Source: Bolinopsis microptera (lineage: Eukaryota > Ctenophora > Tentaculata > Lobata > Bolinopsidae). From it: a stretch of 64,000 bases of DNA. This document shows positions 1-12,045 of this stretch, one piece after another. Made by a program: the position numbers and the translations under genes. The first letter of the stretch is position 1, and every line of letters begins with the position of its first letter. A model generated the notes under the pieces. That model was not told the DNA's origin, made no database searches, and saw nothing but the letters and a program-made list of their open reading frames with translations. The stretch spans positions 2,327,730 through 2,391,729 of the forward strand of contig NC_087079.1 of assembly GCF_026151205.1 (NCBI RefSeq), given 5' to 3'.

Positions 1-377
1 CGCCAATATTTTGCCAGGGGAGCATTTTAACGCTATGTCATGGGGGGGGGGGGGGGCGATTCGGAATCAGCGTCCGAAATTAAAATACATCGATTCAAGT
101 TGGTTTCAACAGTCGGGGCCCTTTTAGAAAAATCTCGAGGATCGACTGTAGTGTGATTTTGCACGCTCGGTACACGCTCGACTACTAAAGTACTAAAGGA
201 ACATGCGTGTAGCTGACAACATTCCGTTCTCTGGTCAATCAGAAGATTAGAGACAATAATATTAGATATCATAACATCTGCATAAAGTGCATATTATGTC
301 CGTTCAATTGAGCTTTGCAGGGATACGAAATTAACAAGAACTTAAGCCTTTTGTCGTGCGAACCATACACCATACAC
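1..377. other. Non-coding start of window with G15 tract
   Basis: No gene is recognisable. A run of 15 G sits at 42-56. The short minus-strand open frame at 33-272 begins in that G tract and has no family features. From about 370 the sequence grades into degenerate copies of the 14-bp minisatellite that follows. Confidence 0.5.
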
Positions 378-764
378 GGCGGAGGACACCACGGTGGAGG
401 ACACTACGTTGGAGGACACTGCATGCAGCGGAGGACACTATACGGAGGACACTATACGGAGGACACTATACGGAGGACACTATACGGAGGACACTATATG
501 ACTATACGGAGGACACTATACGGAGGACACTATACGGAGGACACTATACGGAGGACACTATACGGAGGACACTATACGGAGGACACTATACGGAGGACAC
601 TATACGGAGGACACTATACGGAGGACACTATACGGAGGACACTATACGGAGGGCACTATACGGAGGACACTATACGGAGGACACTATACGGAGGACACTA
701 TACGGAGGGCACTATACAGAGGACACTATACGGAGGACACTATACGGAGGGCACTATACGGAGG
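378..764. repeat. 14-bp minisatellite (GGAGGACACTATAC)
   Basis: About 27 head-to-tail copies of GGAGGACACTATAC. The first few units are degenerate (CACCACGGT, CACTACGTT variants), one unit near 498-506 is interrupted, and a few late copies read GGAGGGCAC. Because 14 is not a multiple of 3, translation cycles through three peptides every 42 bp; the resulting open frames at 315-827 and 356-793 are products of the repeat, not genes. Confidence 0.95.
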
Positions 765-1312
765 AACTTTTTATTCAGCCTGAGTGGCCGTAGGAATTCA
801 GTCTGCCACTCGTGGAGGACTGGTTAATCGTGCAGGTCAGCCTAAATCGCAATATTGGACTGATATAGGATGCCATGTAACCTCCTGATTGAAATCGAGT
901 TTAGACTATGTAAATTACCATATTGTAACGAATAATGGTAATACTAATAGGTTTCACCCCATTAATGCCCACACCGCTTATTCTACTCCGTTTTAACACA
1001 ATAACAATCCCAACTCTCAACTATGCAGTATGCCGTATTACAATTCCAACTCTCAAATATGCAGTATGCCGTATTACAATCTAAACTCTGTCCATATTAA
1101 AGGTTTTATTAGGTTTGTAACCTAATAAAACCTAAATAGCAAACAGCAGGCACACCCTTTGTCCCGTGAACCTATACCTAAATTGTTTTACCGGAATTTT
1201 GATTGTAATAAATGGCATACAATTTATATTTTTGTTTGACTGGATAAAAAACCGGGTATTTGGCGAGACTATAGTCGACAAAACTTGAATTATAAATGCA
1301 TTTAGTGCAAAT
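765..1312. other. AT-rich non-coding spacer
   Basis: No gene seen. It holds a local duplication around 1008-1085, where a phrase containing CTCAACTATGCAGTATGCCG recurs with small changes about 45 bp later. The phrase AACCTAATAAAACC is also repeated near 1100-1135. Confidence 0.4.
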
Positions 1313-1851
1313 GAGGGACCACATGCAAAACTGGTATATCTGTTTTTGATAGTTTTGAGATAAATGTATTTTACTGATTTATAAAATTCTATATCATGTG
1401 TAAAACACACTTCTAAAAAATGGTATATCTGTCTATATACCATTTTTAAAACTAGAATTGTTCCAAACTGGTATATCTCACGATATACCATTTTTTCTAT
1501 ACTATTAACAATAAAATAATTTAACTGAGAATGGTATATCTGAAGATATACCATTTGGGTTGGCTAAAGTCTATAAAATTTGTATAGATATACCGGTTTT
1601 ATAGAAGATAAGTTTCTTGAAGGTGGTATATCTGCAGATATACCATTTTGTTATCATGATTGTTAAAAGCTGAAATGGTATATTGTAACGTATACCAGTT
1701 TTGGAAAAATAAAATTTCACTTTTTTTCAAAAATTTCTTCAAAATTGTTCAAAAAAAGTTCCAAAGATGCACCTTTTCACCCTGAAGACTATGTGCTACC
1801 TGCGCAAAATTGGTATATGTTCAGATATACCAGTTTCGCATGTGGTCCCTC
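1313..1851. mobile_element. Non-autonomous TIR element made of nested hairpins
   Basis: The ends are inverted copies of about 25 bp starting GAGGGACCACATGC, at 1313-1337 and 1827-1851, with one mismatch. The element is flanked by AAAT on both sides (1309-1312 and 1852-1855), a possible 4-bp target-site duplication. Inside lie at least six short hairpins built on GGTATATC and GATATACC (about 1415-1447, 1468-1493, 1530-1556, 1622-1647, 1672-1706, 1808-1836). There is no transposase; the minus-strand open frame 1132-1554 crosses the left end and codes nothing recognisable. I infer a MITE-like DNA element. The superfamily is unassigned because the duplication is short. Confidence 0.65.
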
Positions 1852-2185
1852 AAATAATTTTGTATAAATTACAGAAACAAGTCTACATGACGTGTTGTAA
1901 TCAAGCGATGAACACTTGAGACAGTTTCTTCTGCCGACGTTTCCTGTAAATTAAAGTATACCCAACGTCCTCGATTAAAGAAACCAAGTGTCTTATACCG
2001 GAATGCAAATAAAAGCTTGCCATAGATTGTGTACAAAGGAGTTCAAAGACTATACTTTTTTATCATACTGTGTATCATACAAAAGAGTTGAAAGTTAATA
2101 CACGGGTATAGAAAAATGTACAACACTACAAAAATATGAAGATCGGTTAGAATTGTGCGGTGGTTAACAATAGTCTCACAGCATA
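1852..2185. other. Non-coding spacer
   Basis: I see no gene, motif or repeat that I can support in this stretch between two inverted-repeat elements. Confidence 0.4.
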
Positions 2186-2426
2186 GTACAAAATGCGGCA
2201 CACTAGGTCCGGAAGTCATTATAAGTGAGTCACGGTAGTTGGCGGCGCACTTAAAACTATAAAATGAATCCCTTACATTAATGGACTTGAAACTATTTAA
2301 CTAGTATTATTAACTAGTATAATATGTAAAATATACTAAACTAGTTCAATATTTTCAAGTCCATTAATGTAAAGTAAGCGACTCACTTAATTACTTCCGG
2401 ACCTACTAATGTGCTGCATTTTGTAC
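2186..2426. repeat. Imperfect inverted repeat, MITE-like
   Basis: The left arm opens GTACAAAATGCGGCACACTA and the right arm closes with its near complement ending GCATTTTGTAC. Both arms carry TCCGGAAGT-type and GTGAGTC/GACTCAC phrases. An inner pair (TTACATTAATGGACTTGAAA at about 2273 and its complement at about 2352) lies around an AT-rich core with ACTAGT motifs. The whole is about 241 bp and folds on itself. No convincing target-site duplication is visible, so mobile origin is inference. Confidence 0.55.
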
Positions 2427-5400
2427 CGAGTCTCAATTTTCAATGTGCGGCCTCCTAAAAGTAAAATGCTGTTTGAAACTCCTCTACATCTGATAATCTA
2501 GGGCCTGGGGGCACGTGGGCGCAACCAACACCACTAAATATGCATTCGGTATATTTAAAGCTCGTATAAAACTTTCCTCATATCAGAGATGTAACATACT
2601 CTGTGTTTTGGAGTCAGTATATTTTTATCCACAACTCGCTTGTTAATGATAGAGACTCTGCTAATGAATTTGATCTCATCTTTTATATTAGTTTGGTGGA
2701 CAGTCTGAGCACTGCATGACTACTAAATATGCATTATTCGGCGTATTCCATTTCGGAGAATAAGCTTATAAGTCGTGAAATACGTTATCCAGCAATCACA
2801 AAATTCATTTAACCTGGTTTGATTATGGTGGGAAAGCCTACTTAGTTACTGAATACCAAGGCGTATTAAATACTTCTGAGAGAAATTCGTGGAATACGGT
2901 AACGGCTTCTGTTAAACAGAAAATTAATTTTACCTTGTTAACCCTGTTTGAAATACAGACTTGTTCACTGTGTGGATGAATTAAATGCTTAGGTTGTTAC
3001 AGATTCGACTTCGAGACATCCATCAAACTACTTCTCGAACGAGTTTGCGTATTTACTATTTTTCATTTAGATACGATGGCATATTAGAGACTCAAGTTTT
3101 TACAGTTTCGAATTCGAGACACGAACCACAAATTTACATTACTATTAGGCTATTAAACGATCTTTTCGTTTAGATCATCTGTAAGTCGAGCACGCGAGTA
3201 ATTAAGCTTTATTAGTATGTTAGGACCGCTCGGGCACCGTCCCGGACCCCGGTTAACAAAAAGTTAACAACCAAATTTCACGTTTATAGTTTAGTAAGTG
3301 AACTAATTTTGGCCATTTCGAAAAAAATAAATAAACAAAACTAAATTGTAAAGGACGAACAAAAAACCGCAGTTTTGAGACTCAAACCTGGCACTGGCAC
3401 AGCAAAAATCAAGAAGTAAAAACCAATTACAAGTGTTTAATTGCCGTACCTCACACCATTTTTGGAAACTGTTTGAACCCAAACTAAGTACTGAGTTGGT
3501 ATAAGAGTATAAGGCGGCTCACTACAAGCGGTATATATAAACGGTCTTAAGTCTAAGATTCTTGAAATTGTGAGACTAGTTTATATGATGACAGCTTTTC
3601 AGGGGTGAAGTTAAATTGGCTTTAATTTTATAAGAATGGGGTGTGAGTACAACTGGAGGTGATGAAAATGTTTAGGTACCTAGTTACCACCTAGTCAATG
3701 TAATGAGGTGTGAGATAAATTGTCAACAATTACGGTAAAACCTCTCCTCACCGGGGTTCTGGGTATAGACTAAATCAATCAGATAAAAGACATATTCCAT
3801 TTTTAATTTTCACCAATTGGGTAAACAAGTTAATTAATTAAAATAACAAATTTTGTTTATGTTGCAAAGTTGTGACAATGTTTAACTCTAAATACAACAA
3901 TACTGCCTCCTGATAACATCCCACTCATCGTCAAACCTACAACATCTTAGAGAAAAGTAACTAACAAAGAAACAGTTAAAGTTTGACACAAAGAGAAGTA
4001 ACCTAACCCCGCCCTCCCTCCCCGATCATGAAACACACTACGCGGGACCCCATGGAGCCCTCCCCCTATAACGTGACCAGTTTATATAAGTCACGTGATT
4101 TGTGTACCACTACCAGAGTTGACGGGACCAGGACATTAGCCTAATTACTAAACGAAAGGAATGTCACATCTCACAGGTTAAACAGGTGATTATAGCGCTG
4201 CACGGTGTAACCATGGCAACAGTATGAAACCATACAGGGCAGTTAATATACTTGTGGTATTTGTGACACTTTGACTCTCAGCTGTCAAAGTGTTTTTAAT
4301 TAGAGATGATTGACACCTGGCTATCTGGAGACAAAACAGAGACTGGGGAGAGATTGTTACAATGTTTACTAGGTCACCTTTTAGACGACATACGACATAT
4401 AAAATTTGTCGCAAAGAATGGAAAAAATCGCGATCCCGCACATGCCGCGATTTCCTTTTGTACTAGGGATAAAGGGAAAGAGCTTTCGTTTGTTGTGGAA
4501 CTGACCAAATTAAGGAATGGTTTATGTAATCAGTACTTGTGATAAACATTTTGCCTATCTGGAGTCAAAACACTAACAGAGACTAGGACGGAGTGTTTGC
4601 TAGGTTATTAAGGTAGGAGATTTGTCTGGAGACAAAACATTAATATATTGAGGCCAGGCATTTTGGTCAATAGTCAGATTATCACCGTTTTATTGTTTTA
4701 AGCAATTCAAAACAACAATGAAAGTCGAAAGATACCATAATATATATATAGCACAAACTAAAATAAAACGTTCAAAGAATCAGAGGATATATTTCAGTTG
4801 GCAATGTTTAAAAGCCACATTTCTGAACTTAAACAATTATGCAGTTTAATCGAAATTTTATTTTTCTTCAAGTTCAGCGTCTAGACTAGTGCAAATGCTA
4901 AAACGGAGCCGCAAATTCTCCAAAGCTGATGTCGCAAATACCTCAAATTGGTGCAAATATTCCAAAGCTGGTATATAAAATACTTGAAATTGATGCCTCA
5001 AGTACTTAAGTTGCGCAAAACTGTGCCAACACCATTGTAGAAGATGGATGACAGAACTAATCGTTTGCAACAATTTTAGCAGAATAGTAGTATCTCTAGC
5101 CCTATCAGAATCACATTTAAAAATTAATTTATCACTATCGTCATCAGCTACAAACTATTTGTTATACTCAGTAGTGTTAAAAGCATTTTTGTACTTCCAG
5201 TTCCAACACTACTGTATAAGACTGATGACAAAATCAATCATTTGAATTAATACATTTTGAATATTAATATTATTATTACATTACATGTATTATTATTATT
5301 CAGCGTCAAGACTAGTGCAAATACTAATACGGAGCCGCAAATAATCCAAAACTAGTGTCGTATAACATCCTTCATCTTATGACTGGCACTAAGACGGAGT

Positions 5401-6166
5401 CGCAGAACTTGGCGAAACAACAAATTTCAATTGCACTAAATTATGTTGAGAATCCGATGTTGAGAATAAAACAATAAATATTCACAAGCGTAATGCAAAA
5501 CATATGGAACGACAGTAAATGTTTGTACTTGTATAGATTTAATTTAAGTTTTCAAATTCTGTCACTCATATAATCTTATAATGTTCACTGTATGGCTAAT
5601 TCTAATAACTTACATTCGCTACTATCTAGTACATATCTGATAGATCAAAAGACTATGAAAGGTTCGACAGTAATGAACTTATACTTATCGAAATATTATT
5701 TTACTAGCGCCCTAGTTATGGCTTATCGAATAATGAAATTTATAATTAGAAGACATTCAAGTTATGATTAGTCAGTTAAGTCCAGTCTTTGTTGGAAATC
5801 TGTTGGACAAGGTTGAAAATTTATTAGAAAGTAGGTGCAATCCTGCCAGACACCAACAAACATTGAAGCCAAGAACTTATCCATGTTAAAAAGTGCCTAC
5901 TAAACAAAACGAAGCCTTACAATATTTTGTCCGATCGGAACTGGGATCCACCTCTGCAAGCATCCTCATTCTGGAACCAGGCTGTGCTAATATCTACAGA
6001 CAGACACGGAAATATTTGCAGCTATTGTAGTACTAGTATTGCGTGCGGTATCTCACCATGTCTCATAGCTTTACGAATTTATACGGATTCGATCTTTAGA
6101 AACAGCTAACTTGTTAATTTAGCACAATTATCAGTGACTAAGTCTGCTCAAAACGTTGTTTTTTAT
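2427..6166. other. Gene-poor AT-rich region with minor duplications
   Basis: No recognisable gene in about 3.7 kb. Two local duplications are visible: the phrase TCTGGAGACAAAACA with neighbouring sequence at about 4321-4375, about 4558 and about 4627; and a block with GACTAGTGCAAAT and ACGGAGCCGCAAAT at about 4880-4945 that recurs at about 5302-5360. Short open frames at 4306-4542, 5048-5245 and 5927-6109 show no family motif, splice signals or repeats, and I treat them as chance. Confidence 0.45.
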
Positions 6167-6424
6167 ATCGTGAGAGATTAAAGTAATTCTTTAAGATAGG
6201 CCTTTACAAGGTTTGAATACAAAATGCTATAATTTAAATAAATTCTAGACAAAATTTAAACTGGTTTGAATTTTAAAAGCATTGACAACGAATCAATCGT
6301 GAAAGATTAAAGTAATTCTTTAGGATAGGCCTTTACAAGGTTTGAATACAAAATGCTATAATTTAAATAAATTCTAGACAAAATTGAAACTGGTTTGAAT
6401 TTTAAAAGCATTGACAACGAATCA
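6167..6424. repeat. Tandem duplication of a 129-bp segment
   Basis: Two nearly identical head-to-tail copies (about 6167-6295 and 6296-6424), both containing GATAGGCCTTTACAAGG and ending in CATTGACAACGAATCAA. They differ at only a few positions, which suggests a recent local duplication. No coding content. Confidence 0.9.
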
Positions 6425-6810
6425 ACAAGAATTCCGAAGGCGGACGATGCATTAGCGATTCGAGCTGCACAGTCGGCACACCAACCAAATATAAATTATT
6501 AAAGTCAATATAAGACTATATATTGTTAACACTCTGTCGCATTTCCGTTCTTCCTCGGCTGGCGGCCGTTGTGAACACGACCAATACCGTACAGATAATT
6601 GGTATAATTAGATAATCAAGATAATTACTATGTGAAATGATTACTAAATATACGGTAAATAAGATCGGACAATGGGTGATCCGACAGTAATTATACCCAC
6701 TTTATTGCAAGTGAAAGGAGTCTAACGTAATATAGTTCAAAGTATTGAGTCTTATGCCACCAGTGGATAAAACTGTTTTCAACGTGAGAACGCGTCGAAC
6801 GTAAGACACA

Positions 6811-7037
6811 ATTAGGGACGATAGGGTCGTTTTTATGACCCACATTTTCTAGACGAAAAACCAAATTACTAAACGCTATAACGAATCTATAGCATATATG
6901 CTCAAAATTTATTGGGCTTCATTATATGTAGCCCAATAAATTTTGAGCATATATGCTATAGATTCGTTACAGCGTTTAGTAATTTGGTTTTTCGTCTAGA
7001 AAAGGTGGGTCATAAAAACGACCCTATCGTCCCTAAT
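6811..7037. mobile_element. 227-bp near-perfect palindrome (foldback MITE candidate)
   Basis: The sequence from ATTAGGGACGATAGGGTCG to its complement CGACCCTATCGTCCCTAAT forms two arms of about 108 bp that match almost throughout, joined by a short loop around 6920-6930. No ORF is inside. Neighbouring bases do not give a clear target-site duplication. The outer TAGGGAC matches the first bases of the larger foldback element at 21448, which hints at kinship but could be chance. Confidence 0.65.
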
Positions 7038-7382
7038 GGGTTAAACGTAAAACGAGTGTAAATCCAATAAATAATGAGTCTATTTAAACGACTGAAGACT
7101 ACTGGGACTCGGGATAAAAGAAAACTTCCTCATCAGAAAATGTGAATGTTTATTCGTTTGCGGTTTAAACCAGGTGTAGCTATACACTTTACACAATTCA
7201 CACCCTAGCTCCATAGTGAGAACTTGTTCCACTCATAGAATATTATAGATGAAAAGCTCGAATGTTACCCCATGACTGGCTGAGACAAATTGCACCTGCC
7301 TCGTTGTTTGCTCCGCACGTTCTTGTACCCCTTCTATCTTAACATGTCGTAACGTTCTACCTCAAGTTCAAATAATGAATTG

Positions 7383-7580
7383 CGTTAAATGTAACGTTAA
7401 ATGAAACGTTAAATGTAACGTTAAATGTAACGTTAAATGTAACGTTAAATGCAACGTTAAATGTAACGTTAAATGTAACGTTAAATGTAACGTTAAATGT
7501 AACGTTAAATGTAACGTTAAATGCAACGTTAAATGTAACGTTAAATGTAACGTTAAATGTAACGTTAAATGTAACGTTAA
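7383..7580. repeat. 12-bp minisatellite (AACGTTAAATGT)
   Basis: About 16 copies of AACGTTAAATGT, with three variant units (ATGA or ATGC in place of ATGT). Each unit holds the palindrome AACGTT. The flanks are AT-rich and non-coding. Confidence 0.95.
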
Positions 7581-8756
7581 GCCCTTTAATTATTTCTGTT
7601 TAATAATAAAAAGTTTCAAGGGCCATCTCTAAATTTCAAGACAGACTTCAAACGAACACACTGAATTATTTAAATGCGACCCCAGATTTACGAATAATTG
7701 TTACAGCAGTCGTGATTATATCCAAATGCGGTTTGAACACTGTCAATGCTACTGCAAACCTCCGGGATCCGGGTTTCAAGGCGGAGAGTATCTGATTATA
7801 AACAGGAGAGGACGCCTGTGTTAAAAGGCCAGGTACACCATTTTAAGGTCATTTGTTGATTATTACAAGATTTAAACGCGACTAATGAAAACTGCAACTA
7901 ATGAAGAGGAATCGTGCTCTGCGTTCTGGTGGCTCTGGAAACATGTACGCGCCAATCAATATGATGAACATGGCCCACAAAAACCAATGTAGTGAAAAAG
8001 AACGGAAGGAACGTGTATAATGTTGCAAAATAGGTTCATAATTATATCTAGTGCTAAGTAAAACTAATTTTATGGTAACTAAAAATGCATGGTTCAAATA
8101 ATGGTGCACGTTGAAATTGTGAAATTCGTGAGGTTTTAAAACCTTTCGTTAAAACTTCGCGAACTTTACAACATGGAAGATATTGAATTCTTCAAAACAG
8201 AGATTTAATGGTGTTTTTTTCTGGATCGGAAAGGGCAAGTCCCCTTACCATCGTAGTCCGATATAGTTTCACTACTTCTTAATATATCATAAATATCAAA
8301 AATTATCTATTTGCTGCAAAACTTGTTGAGCAAGTTGCTCTTTTTCAGATTAATGACCAAAAACTTGCAGACACACTTTTAATCCGGGTAGTTCTGCTTT
8401 TGTGTGGCAGCTTCCACTACATGATGATTAAGATACTAATGAAAGAAACTATAAATCTGGACACTAATTGCTACTTAGTCTTGTGGGATACCTTGCAGCA
8501 ATTAGTCTTGCAGTAATTCAGCAATTCAGTATATCAACGAGAACGATACCTGTGAAAGTGACCGGAGAGACAAAGCAAGGGTAAGTAGCAATACTCAGTA
8601 GTCACTACTCTTAGTTGGAGCTTTTTCGCAGAATTTTAACTTAACACCATTGATCAGCAACTATAAGGTCGAGTTGTCTCCGTCATATAAGTAGCTCTTT
8701 GTCAGCGAAAACAGGATTAATTAGCTAAAATAACCAGCTGCTATAATCCCAGCTGG
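7581..8756. other. Non-coding spacer
   Basis: No gene is supported. The minus-strand open frame 7882-8109 and others in this interval lack recognisable domains. A short phrase GGAGACAAAGCAAGGGTAAGTAG near 8566-8586 contains a consensus-like splice donor, but no flanking exon can be argued. Confidence 0.4.
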
Positions 8757-9567
8757 TGCCCCCTTTATCTGCCCCCTTTATCTGCCCCCTTTATCTGCCC
8801 CCTTTATCTGCCCCCTTTATCTGCCCCCTTTATCTGCCCCCTTTATCTGCCCCCTTTATCTGCCCCCTTTATCTGCCCCCTTTATCTGCCCCCTTTATCT
8901 GCCCCCTTTATCTGCCCCCTTTATCTGCCCCCTTTATCTGCCCCCTTTATCTGCCCCCTTTATCTGCCCCCTTTATCTGCCCCCTTTATCTGCCCCCTTT
9001 ATCTGCCCCCTTTATCTGCCCCCTTTATCTGCCCCCTTTATCTGCCCCCTTTATCTGCCCCCTTTATCTGCCCCCTTTATCTGCCCCCTTTATCTGCCCC
9101 CTTTATCTGCCCCTTTATCTGCCCCCTTTATCTGCCCCCTTTATCTGCCCCCTTTATCTGCCCCCTTTATCTGCCCCTTTATCTGCTCCCTTTATCTGCC
9201 CCCTTTATCTGCCCCCTTTATCTGCCCCCTTTATCTGCCCCTTTATCTGCCCCCTTTATCTGCCCCCTTTATCTGCCCCCTTTATCTGCCCCCTTTATCT
9301 GCCCCCTTTATCTGCCCCCTTTATCTGCCCCCTTTATCTGCCCCCTTTATCTGCCCCCTTTATCTGCCCCCTTTATCTGCCCCCTTTATCTGCCCCCTTT
9401 ATCTGCCCCCTTTATCTGCCCCCTTTATCTGCCCCCTTTATCTGCCCCCTTTATCTGCCCCCTTTATCTGCCCCCTTTATCTGCCCCCTTTATCTGCCCC
9501 CTTTATCTGCCCCCTTTATCTGCTCCCTTTATCTGCCCCCTTTATCTGCCCCCTTTATCTGCTCCAT
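8757..9567. repeat. 13-bp minisatellite (TGCCCCCTTTATC), G-run rich on minus strand
   Basis: About 62 copies of TGCCCCCTTTATC. A few units are 12 bp (four C instead of five), and three carry a T in the C run (near 9186, 9522 and 9562). The plus strand is almost all pyrimidine, so the minus strand offers a G5 run every 13 bases. The 273-codon open frame here is an artefact of the repeat. Confidence 0.97.
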
Positions 9568-9873
9568 TAGCAGATAGACAGACAGTTGTGCAACTATCCA
9601 CAGGTGGTGTAGTGACAAAGGGACCATTACAAAACTAATGGAGCTATAGTCAATACTAAAAGACGTTGACAGAGCATTCACCTTTAGACACTTGCCGTGG
9701 TGAATCAATATCCTACTGTTGAAACCGAATGTTTTCAACATCTAGAGATTCAGATATAATTTATTACGAAGATATCATCTATTTACTTCGTTTCTATCTA
9801 CCTCAATAACTAATCAAGTATCAGAACTCAAACTCGCAGCTTTGCTGGAGGAGTGACAGAAATATCAATATCC

Positions 9874-10166
9874 AATCAAGTACACATTTCAGCTAACACT
9901 ACGTAAGTAATAAGTATTCAGTATTGTTCGCAATAAAACCATACAATTTATAGCCAACCGATGTGATGTCAAATTTACGTAACGTTGCAAACTTAATGAG
10001 TCAAATTGCAAATATACTCGGCCTCCGAATCAGCTCAATAACTTTGGGTTAATTTATAAGCCTATTTAAGGCTTATTTTGAAGGTATTAATTAATTAATT
10101 GATTTACAAACCCCTCAAAGAGACTTTGTAACGAATGCCCGTTCAATCATTATAAGCGATTCTGGT
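9874..10166. repeat. Dispersed ~290-bp repeat, copy A
   Basis: Starts near CAATCAAGTACACATTTCAG and ends near ATAAGCGATTCTGG. A copy in the same orientation lies at 17105-17383. The two match along nearly their whole length, with small indels (for example a short insertion after AATAAGTATT in copy A). It contains an AATTAATTAATTGATT stretch. Termini do not read TG...CA and no target-site duplication is evident, so I do not call it an LTR. Confidence 0.85.
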
Positions 10167-10189
10167 ATTCTAGCTCTCTGAAGCCAGCT

Positions 10190-10522
10190 CAGTTTTCTCA
10201 GAAAAGGAAGTAAGTCCATATTTGCCATTTCGAGATATTGCGACTTTTTCGTTTTTGGTTTTTTCTCCGCTTCTTTTTTGCGTAAGATCAAAAGTAAACA
10301 CGTTGACTGTTGAGTTAATAATAATTAGTCAAATTTTAATTTGTCAGAAAAATTAAAGCGTTCAGCCCTCCATAAGCTTAAAAATAACCATTTTTATGCC
10401 AAATAATTGAGCTAATTTTTCATACTGAATGGACTTACTTCCTTCTCTGAGAAAACTGTGGACTTACTTCCTTTTCTGAGAAAAATCTCTGTTTAATATT
10501 TTCCTGAGAAGGAAGTAAGTCC
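10190..10522. repeat. Cluster of GGAAGTAAGTCC motifs in both orientations
   Basis: Four copies of a ~25-bp phrase centred on AAAAGGAAGTAAGTCC, usually preceded by TTCTCAG: plus strand at about 10193-10218 and 10501-10522, minus strand at about 10431-10455 and 10460-10485. The CTTTTCTGAGAAAA portion is itself palindromic. The same phrase clusters at 16790-17097, next to the second copy of the ~290-bp repeat. Confidence 0.8.
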
Positions 10523-10635
10523 AAGCCTTATTCTCTTATACTAAATTTTTGAGGCTAGGATCTATGTATTTTTGATTATATTGTCAAATATAAACAATTA
10601 GGTAAATCTATATTGCTCCATATCATATAATAAAC

Positions 10636-10860
10636 TAGAAACCCGCCGCTAGTCGAAAGCTTTGTTCGAGGAAATTTTAAACATCAGTTATGTTTTAATT
10701 TCTCTTCATCATATAGCCCCAAAACGATACTTTTTACCGCATCAAAAAATTTCAATCACAACCAAAGTTATAAATATATAGGTATATAGCGTCATGAGGG
10801 TAAATGTGAGCTAGTTGTGAAATTCTGATGTAGCATACAGCATAACACCGCGCGTTGAAA
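10636..10860. repeat. Dispersed repeat, upstream copy
   Basis: Contains CTAGTCGAAAGCTTTGTTCG, CAAAACGATACTTTTTACCG and GTAGCATACAGCATAACA in this order. The same phrases recur in the same order and orientation at 12046-12320, where the copy carries a ~70-bp extra segment. The pair brackets the putative spliced gene at 11068-11835. Confidence 0.8.
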
Positions 10861-11067
10861 TCCGCTGTAGTCGAAAATTTTATTAAAGGACACTATAAGG
10901 GAGCGAATTTATCGTTCGAATTTATCGGTCATCGCTAGTCAATGGTCAAACAATCCAACAAATATGCTTTAGTTCCCGAACCCTGCTTCACTGAAAATAT
11001 ATGAATTACACATTTGAATCATTTCGGTAAATGTCAGGTCCCTCATCGTCTCATTTGATAGATCTGT

Positions 11068-11835
11068 TCAAATTGAAGTTTTTACGTATGAAAGAATTGT
11101 GATAAATAAAAAAGGAAATTTGTGCTGAATGAAATTGGTAAAATGACATAATCTATCAAATGACTCAACACTTGGGATGTTGATTGTAGATTTAACCTGT
11201 GTTACAAATGTGAATAAATGGATATAGGTTGGAAAAACGTTAGAATTATAAAATAAATAAAATAAAAATATTATATAAAAATTGATTGTTATAAAAATAA
11301 ATAGATAGGAAGAAGTCACTGTACCGGTTGGATTAAATGAAATGTGACGGACCTTTCTGATCATAGAGAGAGATATGGATGTATGATAGTATGATGCAAG
11401 TTCTGTAAATAGGGAGTCATTAGAATCAGAGCTGTCACTGTCGTCTCCACCACCGCTGGTGGAACGCATATTTTGGGGGTTAATCGAATACCTGGTAGAA
11501 TTTGATGGATGTTCGTCTAGATTAGCAGAGATTAATGGTACGTTAAGGCACCGCGAAAGTTGAGTGAGATTCAGGGAATCTTGATCTGTAAGGATCGAGT
11601 CATCGGTACTGAAAGTGAAATTAAAAGTTAATGTTAAAGTGGATAGATACAGATACAACAAATTTTAGATGATATTTATAAAGCAAGAATGGTAATGTAA
11701 CGACGTTTAAAGTTAAATATATGTAGGTTCTTACGATGAGTCACGGTGTCTGAACTTTTTCATATCTTTAACTCTCACAGCAAATCGATTGTGCAGAGAT
11801 CTCCGTTTAGCAGGTCTAGATCCAAGAAAGGGCAT
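11068..11835 (-). CDS. Putative spliced gene, small basic then acidic/Ser-rich protein, unknown function
   Basis: Reading the minus strand, an ATG at 11835 opens a 101-nt exon (11735-11835) coding a basic start with MPFLGSRPAKRR, ending at a strong donor, TC|GTAAGA. The next exon begins at 11608 after an acceptor reading TTTCACTTTCAG and continues in phase. It codes a Ser/Asp-rich stretch that includes SGGGDDSDSSDSNDSLF, then SMIRKVRHISFNPTG. A donor ACA|GTGACT at about 11320 could join in phase to an acceptor ending ACACAG at 11197, giving a last exon 11068-11196 with a TGA stop, about 172 residues in total. Without that last intron the frame stays open to the same stop. I do not recognise the family. 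The two splice sites of intron 1 and the conserved phase are the evidence; transcription is not shown. Direct repeats flank it on both sides, so it could ride within a repeat unit. Confidence 0.42.
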
Positions 11836-12045
11836 TGAAAAACAACAACAGATGAGTAAAATATGTTAATCGTTGGAAGATATTTCAATCGAGAATGACA
11901 GTCAATTGAATTATTGCCAGGCATTTAAAATGGCACGTGATGTTTAACTGCGCAAATTTATTTGCGTAATTAGGAAACAACAATATTTTTGTTGATTGTG
12001 TGTGCGCGGCGTAATGTCAGCATTGTGTGTAGCTCTAGCGAAGAA

